From positions 23,243,639 to 23,307,638 of the forward strand of contig NC_069135.1 of NCBI RefSeq assembly GCF_026914265.1: a DNA stretch of 64,000 bases. The letters are read 5' to 3'. Shown one piece after another: positions 11,901 through 23,900 of this stretch. The position numbers were made by a program, and so were the translations under genes. The notes under the pieces were generated by a model that was not told the DNA's origin, ran no database searches, and saw nothing but the letters and a program-made list of their open reading frames with translations. Source of the DNA: Mya arenaria. Lineage: Eukaryota; Mollusca; Bivalvia; Myida; Myidae. Numbering within the stretch: position 1 is the stretch's first letter; every line of letters starts with the position of its first letter.

Positions 11901-14900
11901 CCGAATACATACTATTTATTTATCTGTTTAGTACACACCTTTTATGGATAAACCAAATTTCTAATATAATTAAAACATATTTTAAGTATAACGATCATTA
12001 ATAATTAAAAAAAAATAACGCTGCTTTTACAAAAAAGTGACAAACAACTTCTATAATCTACCTGTATCACTTTAACATCAGTTGCTACTGTATTTAGACG
12101 TTCATTAGGATTGATTTCAGATTTTTAAAAATGAAATTTTACACTGGAATCATCAAAAATGATCGATATACACTGTATAAAATACCACGCATTGGTTACT
12201 TACCTTTACAAAAACACTTAAACTAGCCTAGAACAATAATAATTGATTATTTTTTCAGCCTTTAAAAAAATGAATACCACATAAAATCTGGTTGGTGATT
12301 AAAAAAAATAGGAGCGGGAGCACAATATTTTTTATTTTTTTTTACATTTTCAAAAAAATAGGAGCAGTAAATCCGCGGAATGAAACATCAATTTGGTGTG
12401 GCCTTAGAATGAGCCAAATTTTGCCTATATATCTGAAAACCAGCGATATACTGGTAAGACTGCTGATAAAAGATCAGATCGCAGTTTTTCATATTTACGT
12501 TCCAAAATTAATGATTTATGGCTAAAAGTGTAATTAACAAATAAATGGATAAAACATTAATTTTTGAACATAAATATGAAAACCTGCGATTTTATCTTTT
12601 GTCAGCAGTCTTATATCCCTGGTTTTCATGCATTTTCGCAAAAATATGGCTCGTTCCAAAAAAGTAAAAAGTTGTCAAAACATTCTATCGGTAGGAGTGC
12701 AGCTTTAAGCTTTTACCCTCCTGTTGAGACCATAATCATGCACAAAATGACTGTTATTGTACAATATTTGGTAGATTTTTATTTATATGAAGTTTCGTTG
12801 AGATGAAAGAATAACAGTAGAACTCTTTCAATGTTTTTTTTTCTAGTGTATTTCCATAAATGTAATAACCTGATGTAGATTTTCATTTATATAAATATGA
12901 AGTTTTGTTGATTTGAAGGAAAACAGTAGAATTCTTCTAAAGTTTTTTCAAATGCATTTACTAAAATGTAATAACCTAAGAAAAATATATACAGGGGGAG
13001 ATCTAAATTTTAAAGACTTTTAAAAGTTAAAAGCTTTCAAATGTTTGCCTATTATTTTGTTCAGAACTGAGAAATTATCAAATTATCGTGAAGGTCATAT
13101 TGCAATGTGAGAGTTATAAAAGCATACCAAGGGTAATTTTAAACTATGCCTTGAACAAACCTGTATTGTTTAATTATAGTTGAAAATAGTCTCAAGGTAA
13201 CCTCAGAAGAAAACAAGACTGATGAAATTTAAAATAACAAGCAATTAATGGTTTTATGTTCTGTTGCATTTATGTTGGCAGGAATGTCTCTTTTCTAAAT
13301 GCAGTTCTCAAGGACATTTATATTCCACTGGAAATTAACTCTTAGCCTTGAATAGGCACAAGATAATAGATTCCGAGCTGAGAGGGTTGAATCTGTCTAG
13401 ACTTCCTCAGAGAACACAACATTTTAGACAATTGGATAATCATTATTTACCAAAAAAATCAAGGTTGAGTTCTGACCCCCCACAAAACAAATAATTATGA
13501 TAAATATTAATAAAATTCTGAAGGGGACTGTTTGGGGGGAGGGGGAATAGATGGGTAGATGCATGTCATAAGGTGGAGTTCTGAACCCCACAAAACAAAT
13601 ATGATGAACATTTATAAAATTCTGAAGAGGACTGTGGGGGGGATGTCAAAAGATAGGCCTCCCTTATGTTGAGATCCTGGATTTGCTGTCCTGACATGTA
13701 TCATTTTGGCATCAATGCCAACACTGGTTCTTTTAGCTATGAACATCATTAATCATTCTCAGATTCAAACTTGTTAGATGAATGTGGTTTTTGACTAGTC
13801 AAATTAACCCAAATCTCTCAGAAGTATTCCTGGTGGTTATTTGAGTACCTGTAGATAGGATGGGAAGCTTACAGTTCTGAATAAGCCAATAAATGTGGCT
13901 GTGAAATGATATACGTTGTACCTGAAGGGCCTCATTCAATAATCAACTGAGAAAGAACTTTAAGTTTAAGATGAGAATTTAAGTATTTGAATGGCTTGTT
14001 TAATTAGCTGACCAATTAGTCTAAATTGGTGAACTGAATCACTGAAACATGAATAATATAAGGATAAGATTTATATAGAATATGGTCCTCCATATCAGCA
14101 CCTCACCAAAAATGTTCACTGGGGCCAATCTGTGCCACTGTATTGTATGTCCACCAGAAAAGTGAATCATATATAGTATCAATATTTTCAATCCGTCAAA
14201 CACAATAGTTAAGGAATAGAGTTTGGCTTCTGAAAGTTCTCTTTAAAAAATGAAACATTGAAAGAAAAACTATTGTGCTCTTATAGTGCTAGCCATCCCA
14301 CAATGCCAAATTGGGAGCATTTGTCATGTGACAGTGACAGCTCTTGTTGTTTAGATATTTGTTTACTTTGTAATAATAAAACCACTGCATTGATAGCATT
14401 GATAGCTCTTCCTGAGGGCTAAGAAATATAAAAGTTGGTAGTGTCAGATATATAGCATAACTGAGTTTAAATTTTAATATTTCAGAGACTGAGCCAGTTG
14501 ACAGATGAACTGGAGTCGGCCCAGGTACAGCTAAAACAGTTACCGTCCAGTACCCATACCATGCAAGCAATCATGGAAGCAAAGGTAACATCCCCCCAAC
14601 CTACCTACATCAAGTGGAAGATAAGATAGAGTTTAGACCTCCCTTCCCACCCCCTCTCCCCCTCAATTTCCTGAACCCCCATCCCAACCAGCCATAACTG
14701 CCCTGGATCAACATATACATCTGCCACCCAGTACCTATATCATATAAGCAATCATGGAAACCAAGTTAGCAAGATCATGCTTAGATTTTGCTTCCACTCT
14801 ACGGTAATCACCCTCCCACCACCTATCCACGACACCACTTCCATACACTCCCACACACAGCAACTGCTCTGGTACAACTCTAACAGCTGCCATCTGATCC

Positions 14901-17900
14901 CCATACCAAGCAGGCAATCATCAAAGGTAAGGTAGACTAAGACCCCTATCGTTTTACCCAACTGCCTTTATATCTCCTCACCATGCCAGGAGACAACTAT
15001 CAACACGAAATAATACCACTCCTCATCCTTCTCTTCAGTCCTATGCCAACTTTTTCCTCATCCCACCAAAACGAGGGGAAAAAACAGGAAACAGTTTTTT
15101 TTTCACTAAAAAAAACAATACAGAAAATTAAATGTGATTTGCTCATGAAAACAGTAAGTTGGACCATGGACATTTTAGAATTTCAATGAAACAAAGGAAT
15201 CAGTGTAAGTGACTCCCAACTTATAATAACAATTCAGTTGCAGACATAAATGGTTCAAAATGGAAATATAAAGGCTCGGGCGACCATAGACAGACATGAC
15301 TCATGTTTTTATGCGTTTTGTTCATGTTTTATGCATATAAATATTGGTTTGGCGAATACTAAATATATCTGAGTATCATGAATTTCCTTTAGCCAGTGCA
15401 ATTTTGGAATTACACCCAAAACCTGATGTAAATCTTGAAGAGAATATCATTGAATATCTTTTTATTTTTTCTAGCACAGAACTAGTTGTTTCAAATGTTT
15501 TAAGCTTGTCTGTTTTTATTAGGATAAAGTCTTATTATTGTGCTTGCCTTCGTGTTGTTGTTTGAGTGCAAAATCTTTCCCCTTGGCCATAACCCTAACT
15601 TTTTTCACGTGCTACCAGTAGCAATACTTACATGACCAACAACGCCCAAAACTCGGGCGCAAATAATTGTTGAGCCCATGGTTGTCCCCCTTGATAGGCT
15701 AAAATACAGATGAACATTGGTATCTGCCTGTCATGTGTGCTTTCATTATGGCACAGGGCCTGAAGTCATTATTGTCTGGTTACCTTCAACATCGGAGTCA
15801 GGAGAGCCCTATAAAGGGCTTTTAAAAAGCCGGTTTTGCTTCTTTGGCAGGGCCTTCACGTGAGCCCAAAGTCCATTGACACCATTGTTTCAGCCCTTAA
15901 GCTGCCAGATCAATCACACTCCTGGTACATGGAATAAACGTTTAATCCATCAAAATATGCTATTGACATGAAATTTGAAAATTCAATCAAATACCTTTAC
16001 TAATATTGTTTACTGGTACTTGCCTTTATTTTTCAAGCAAAATAACTTATAATGGCAGTAGCAGATATGTTTTATATTAGTAGCAGTCAGCCGTAAGATT
16101 TCTTCATGAAACCAATTCAATTAGTCTTGTCAACTTGTCCGGTCTCAGGTTTTTTAATGTCAGAAATCATGATGAAAGAACAGATTGGATAATCTACGAT
16201 CAATATGAGATTGATAGTTCAATTTCCTAATATGATTTCGAGTTCAGCCACTTAATTTATTAGATCTCTCTAACATCGACAAAACAGACGATTGTTTTCA
16301 TTTTTGGTGTGTTGCCTGTTTTTGTGATTCTGTGATAATATAGCCATTTGGACTGGTATTATGAAACTTGTTCCTTATGTTCGGAATATTTTGTGACAAT
16401 TTTCTTTATGGAATTATTTAATCATCATCAAAAAATTTGTTATTCAATATTAGGTAGAATTTTAATTTCCTTATGTCCGGAATATTTTGTGACAATTTTC
16501 TTAATGGAATTATTTAATCATCATCAAACAATTTGTTATTCAATATTTGGTAGAATTTTAATTTGTGGTAAAATAAATTTGTGAAAAAACAAGAATCTAA
16601 ATGTAAAACTTCCCTGAAATATTTCACAGTATTATATAAAATGCACCTCATGTTGTTGTTCTTTTTAGCTCATCTCCTTTTCAAGGACAAATGCTAAAGT
16701 ATTGTGGTTGCCTTCAGATGTGTCCGTATCATCGGCGTTGTTTTGCACAAACTTTTACCGTGAAGTTCTTACCCAAAATAACATTCAAGATATTCGAATG
16801 AAACTTGATACACTTGTTACCAAAAAACAAATGTGCACATCTGTCGTATGTACAGCCAGACCCATTACTCTGGCTTTAATTATGTTCAGTTATCTCCCTT
16901 GATTGACTTAAACAATTAGCTCTACATCACTCTTGTTTTAAATTAAAACAGTTATTTTTATCCAGGGTTCAAGGATTTCTTCACCTGTGAAAATATTCAG
17001 AAATCTCAGGGGTAAAGTGTATCAGATTTGGAAAAGAAGGCGTGCTGAGCCAAGATGGCAGCGTGAAAAGCTCCGCATTATAAATAACAAATTATCTTTT
17101 TACCCAGGATTCAAGAATTTCTGCCCTTGAGAAGGAACTTGGTAATCTGGAGGAAAGACTGCACAGATTTGGGGAAGAAGGCGTGTCCAGTCAAGATGGC
17201 AGCTTGAAAAGGGACATTCTTCCTTGGAAAGAGAAGGCTTTAAGGGCTGAGGTAAGGGTTTGCTTGAAAATTTGGTAAGGGTTATTATTAGCAGCACCCT
17301 GCAAATAATTGGGTAGGAAGAAGTGGGTTAAGATGGTAAGTCTAAAACGGAAAATGATTCTGAGAAAGGGACAGCCTCTGGGGTAAGATTCATTTGTTGT
17401 AAACTACGAATTTGGTTATTGTTAGCTAGGGTAGGCTGCTGGCATACCCACAGGATTTAGACAAGTTGAACTATTTGTTGACTTAATCCAACCCTGGGGA
17501 AAAAAAATTAGTCAAAATTTCGGTGGTCAGAGTAGTTCTTGGCATCTTGGCTTTCTTACTCTTGCAGCGAGGCTATAATATTGTTATTTTCTGCAGAAGA
17601 TTTTGGATGAATAATGTGCAAAATATGGATTTTGAGTTCTATGTTTGAACACTGCTTCAGTTCACGATTGTTTAAAACAACAACAGAGTGTTTGCAGTCA
17701 TTATGATTAGAATTTGATCAACCAGCATAATTTTTTCATATCTATTAGTCCATTCAAATGTGTTATAGGCCATGAAAATACAGTATGTAAAATAAAAATT
17801 TTGAAGAAGCCCGAGCACTATTTTTTGTATCTCTAGTTTGCAGTTTGGTACTTATTTCTTTATCTTTGTTCCTGTTTTTTCCCAGCTTGAGACGTTGAAG

Positions 17901-20900
17901 ACTGACCTCGCCACCCGGGACAATGAGATTGTGGGCCTTAAGATGAAAGTGGACACGCTAACCAATCAGCAAACAGAACGGCAACACTACATCGACGTCC
18001 TGAAAGATCAGATCAAATCCAAGGAACAACAGTCATCCATGTTTAACGCTGATGTAAGGGTTTGTCCATGTATAATATATGTATTCATGTATATAATATG
18101 GCAGTTAAAGGAGAAGTACAAGGGTGTAGGGTGAAAGGGTTCTACCTTTTTCATTATTCAATGTAAATAATAGAACCTTTTGGCTTCAAATCTCAACTGA
18201 TAGTTTTCCATGTTTAAATCTGATGTCAGCATTAGAATTTGTAGTTTTCTATGTTTGAAACTAACTTAAGGGTCTGACAATTCACGTAATATTAACTTAA
18301 TTTAGAGTTATTCAACTTTATATAGGAATTTCTTTTATGGATATCACAAATAACAATATTTCATTAACCAAAATCACATTTTAGTATGTGTTTTGACTAT
18401 TTGAAATAAGCTACTTAAGCCTGTTAAGCTTAAGAAGTTTCAAAAATTGGGGCCTGATGCATGTAGTTTTCCATGTTTGAAGCTGACGTATGGGTCTTAG
18501 CTTGTTGTTTTCCATGCTAAGGCTGACGTATGGGTCTTAGCTTGTTGTTTTCCATGCTAAGGCTGACGTATGGGTCTTAGCTTGTTGTTTTCCATGCTAA
18601 GGCTGACGTATGGGTCTTAGCTTGTAGTTTTCCGTGTTTGAAGCTGACGTATGGGTCTGAGCTCAGTGCTAGTAATATGACTATTGGTATCATTTTAACA
18701 TATCCTTTCTCTTCTCATAAATCCCTTTAAAATAGTTCTGAAATAATGTAGGGTCTCCAGACATCTAAAATTTAAATGATTATACACAGGGTACTTGATT
18801 AGGTAAATATGGATTAAAATTTCAGCGTTAATTTATTTTCTAGGTGTTTTGCAAGAAGGCTAATGGAAGGAAACTCAATATGTCTCAAAATGTCAGCATT
18901 TTAGTTTAAATGTTCAGTATATCTGGCTCCTTTTGATAGCTAGCTAATTGAATTATGTTATGGTTATCTACGCAATTAGCAATTTGTGATTTCTTAAAAA
19001 TTCATAGAATTGGGACACACCATCTGTTATTCTGTTATGAAGAAATTGTCTCAGAAATAGACTAGACTTTAAGAGAAAAATCTACTTAAATCACTAGAAG
19101 ACATAACAAGATATATTAATGAAAGGCAACACAGAATTGATGACTCTATTGACAGTTTCAGCACCTGTTTAGAAAATGCCAAGAAGTTAAAATAAAGCAG
19201 ATGTTCAGCATAAGAACAAAGCTGTTTTGCATCGAACAACGCAAAAGCAAGTTTTTATATGTCCCTGACCTTTCCCTGAAGTCTGAAACATTTATATATG
19301 TTGATATATATATGTTTATATATATAACTTGAATGGGATTTTTGCTTAAAATTCAATTAAGAAAGGATAATAAAATTATAATTGTTCAGGTGTATCATTT
19401 TAATGTTAAATTATATAGGATTTATTTCTCTTTCCTTTGGCTGCTTCTACATTAAAATGCGGTGAAAAAGTTATATACCGTATATGTCTTATTAAAAGCA
19501 CCCTGTATGTGTTTTTGGAGAATCCTGCATGCTCCATTTAGCTACTCTTTAAAGTCCTTTTAGTAGGAGTCAAAAACATGATATAACAATCAGTATAAGC
19601 TGCATCATAGCTGTTAACAAAAAAATAAATATACCAGCATGTGTAAATCAATATAATGGTCCACTGAATTCATTGCTGTAATATATGAATACACAACTGT
19701 TTTCACTTATAAGTCCAATACCTTTCATTCAATTGAGTTAATACTTCACACAGTTGTTCAGGGCCATCACATGATGAGGTTAGATAACTCCATATTATTC
19801 TTTACACAGATTATGGCCCCTGATTGACTATGAAACTTAGGTTTAAAGTTTTAGGGCAGGTTGGGATATTTATAAATAACTTCTATACCCTTTGTTCAAT
19901 TGACTTAATACTTCACACATTTGTTTTGGACCATCTAATAATGAGGTTACATAACTCCAAATTATCCTTAATACAAGTTATGGCACCTGATTGACTTAGG
20001 TTAAAGTTTTAGGGCAGGTTAAAGTTTTTGGGCAAGTTGAGATTTTCACTTAAAACTCCAATACCATTCATTCAATTGACTTGATACTTCACACAGTTGT
20101 TCAGAGCCATCACATAATGAGGTTAGATAACTCCATATTATCTTTTCTACAAATTATGGCCCCTGAGTGACTATGGAACTTCGGTTAAAGTTTTAGGGCA
20201 GGTTGGGATATTTATTAATAACTTCTATACCCTTCATTCAATTGACTTAATACTTCACACAATTGTTCAGGACCATCACCCAATGAGGTTACATAACTCC
20301 ATATCCTTAATACAAGTTATGGCCCCTGATTGACTTAGGTTAAAGTTTTAGGCAAGTAGAAGTTAAGGGCAAGTTGGGATTTTAATAAAAATAAACTTCT
20401 ATACCTTTCATTCAATGCACTTAATAAAATTCAAAATTATTTATGACCATCTTACAACAAGAAACATAACTCCATTTTAACCCCTAAATACAAATTATGT
20501 CCCTTGAATATTTTTTTTTATTTATTTTTTTTTATTTATTTTGACAGGCACATTTTTACATTCTTAGCCAGTTTTTTTACCAAGGGAAAACAAGGAGGGC
20601 TATACTTTATGGCCCTTGAATTTTTTTTATTATTTTTTTTGTTTTTATTTTATTTTAATTTCAGTTATTTGAATGACTTGCGTCATTTTTCGGGTGGTGG
20701 GAGGGCAGCATCAAAGTCACCTTATGTATTGAATAATTTTAATTAGGTTTGACATAAATAGACCAAACTTGGTAATATTACATTGTTATTGTATTCACTT
20801 CTAAGTAAAAGCGGCGAAGTCGAGCACGCTGTCTTACGACAGCTCTTGTTTAAGGTTAAGTTAATTATTGGCCATGTCACAGAATAGGAAAGTAGACCCA

Positions 20901-23900
20901 CAAAAAGACCCCACCGCAATTCAGTTAGGGCATGCACATTTAATAGGACATTTACAGTAATTAATTTAGCTGGCTCTAACATCGTAAATGGCATGGTAAA
21001 AACCATAGAACCAGCTAATATATTGGTGTCCTAATGTCTGGATAGAATTTAATGTCATGACAAAGATCTTCTCTCAAAACACATTACCGGTACAGAACAT
21101 TGAAAGTCCATTTTCCTACTAATCAAACATTTAAATCCACTCGCTATCTAATAAAGGCAACCACAACAAGCAGTCTGATAGAGTTAATCTGTAAAATTCT
21201 CAAATATTTTTTTACATTACTTTAAATAAGATGTAGATTCATAAAAAAAATCTGTAAATTTATTGAAATAACCACTGGCATTTGAGACATGTCTCAACGT
21301 CAGTGTCTTATTGTTTTGTTCAGACAGGGAAAACCTTGACATTATAGTTTCCATTTGCATATTTTTTTTATTTAAGACTATATATCTGCTTGTTGTTGTT
21401 TAGAGGTCGAAAATCAGATGGTTGAGCCAGCTTGCGTCATTGAATTGTGTATTAACAATTTTGATACAGAACAGAAGACAAAAGATAAAAAAAAACCCTG
21501 GATGAGAAGCTTTTTGTTGGAAGCGTACATATTATTGTCTCAATGCGTAATTGGTGATGATTGTTGATTAATCTTATAAGCCCTTCAATTTTAGATTTAT
21601 GAGCTATGAGAGAGACTTATAGAGGAATATGTCCATGGACAAGAAGTTGAGCAATGTGCTTGGAAATGAAGATTTATTCAGGAATGTGGATCCAATGCCC
21701 CCCCCCCATTTTTGTAACCCAGTTAACTGGTTGCTTCTGGTTGTTACATATTTGGTGTTACTACTGACACCCCAGTTTGCTTTAAATTATCATTGAAGCC
21801 AGGGGAGCCCTCAAAAGAGCTTCTTAGAAGCCAATTTTGCTTCTGGGCAGATTGGAGGCTTTAAGTGGTCGCCAAACCCCTCGCTGAAATGGTTTCAGCC
21901 CTTCAGTTGCCTGGTCTATCACATCCCTGACATTGTTCACTAAATTTAATCATAATGACTGCTATTTCAGATTGATGATCTTCGAGAGAGACTTAGAGAG
22001 AAAGATGCCACCATAGACAAAAAGTCGAGTCATGCACAGACATTAGCCATGGACAAAAGAAAATTGGAGTTGGAAGTTGCGGAACTACGAGACAATATCG
22101 AGATTAAGGAACGGAAGATCAGCGTCTTGCAGAGAAAGGTATAAAAGAAGCAATGATAGTTTGATTTATTTAAAATGTCCAAAAGGTTGATAGTCTTATA
22201 TCATCTTTTGTGATTTCTTTCCATTTCTCTTGTTTGGCAATTTGTTTGAAAGCCAATCAGTTAGGCATATAGTCTAAGAACACAGATCACTTTTTGCATA
22301 TTGTCAGAAGTATAAATTCAAGATGAAACATTCATTCTATAGGGAATTTAAACAGTGTTTTCTAAAGTTGATAAAAAAGGAGCAATGGCGATTTTTTTCA
22401 ACTTTAGTGAACAAGTTTTATCAAATTTGTATTGTGAAATTTTATATCATTCAGAGTTCCAGACATTTAGTGCATATTTGCAATTAGAATTATAGAAAAC
22501 GCTATTTCTTGGGTTATTTAAAAGCTGATCTATTTTTGCATGGACAGTTTCTTGATTCCATTTGTATGTATACATGTTATTGTACTTCCTCTGTCGACGT
22601 CAGGTTGACAATCTTGAAGAGCTACTATCAGAGAAAGAAGACCAGTTGTTGCAGATAAAGAGTCAGTCCACTACGTCCGCTGAGTCTTCCGACAGTGCCA
22701 TATCTGCCATGGAGGAATCTATAGGCGAAAAAGACAGGCAAATTGAAAGGTAGTTTAAATAATTGTCTATTTTCCATTCTTGATTAAATATAACAGCTAA
22801 AAATATGTAATATTAACTAAATTTTTCTCCACAATGTCGATTAGATCATCAGACAGTGGCATATCTGCAATGAATAAAAGCGGGGTGAAAAAGCCCATGA
22901 ATATTTCATCACCACAGTAAACAAAATTTCTTTTATTTTTACTGCACCGATTTTACTATAGATGTGTCTATGAAAGATTGAGAGTTTGCATTCATGTTTT
23001 TGTGTGCAGGGATGCAATTTGTCTGCATATTCACTAGATGGACCATAAACTTTTTAAGTTAAATTGAGTAAATAAAGTGAACTAGTTGGTTTTTGGTTGT
23101 ACTTTTATTTGTTGTCAGTATTAAAACCCGTTTGCTTCAAATTTGAAGCAAGGAGAGCCCTGGAAAGGACATCTAAAAGAACAGGTTTACTTCTGCTGCA
23201 GGTCAAACACATTCCTAAGGCAAAAAAAAAAAAAACCTGTGTTTCCAGTAACCCGACCGAACTGTGAGAGAGACTTATAGAGGAATACCGAACGTATTTT
23301 TTCCTTGCCAACCCTAATCTTTTTTTAGGCATTTTTGAAAAAGGGAAAAGTCTGAAATTCATATACATTGTCAGTATTTTCGTTGTTTCGGTGTCTCTGG
23401 TCTCAGGTCCTTTGTGATCCGGGAAATAAACACTCATTACTGATCTGCATTTCTGAGACGCTTTGTCAACAGAATAACAAAATATTTCCTTCCATACTGT
23501 TAGTGGACGTCAGAAAATGTCTGCATTTGCAGGGCATAAAATGTCTGAGATCTTTTCTCAACAGCATTAAACTTTATAGGAGAGTATTGTGAACATTTCA
23601 CCCTGTCCCTACATGCCTCTGCTCCGCCAAAAGACAAAGGGAGTTTCATGTCCGCTATGGGCTGATTAGTCGAAGGAAAGGAATTTCAGACTTTTTGTGA
23701 ATTATGAAATGCTTAAATATTAGATAGTTGATCCGATGCAACAGAATATTGCATGATCCTGTAATTTGAAATCGAAAATTTGATATGGAAAAAAAAAATC
23801 ACACCTTCCGACCCATTTTTTAGCTCCACTGGCCGAAGGCCATGGAGCTTATGTCGTCACAGATTGTCCGTCGTGAGTGCGTGCGTGCGTGCGTGCGTGC

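Noticed and set aside
16966..17070. Mutually exclusive alternative exon 4
   Set aside because: The copy has a frame-breaking insertion and no donor, so it cannot replace exon 4 in this allele.
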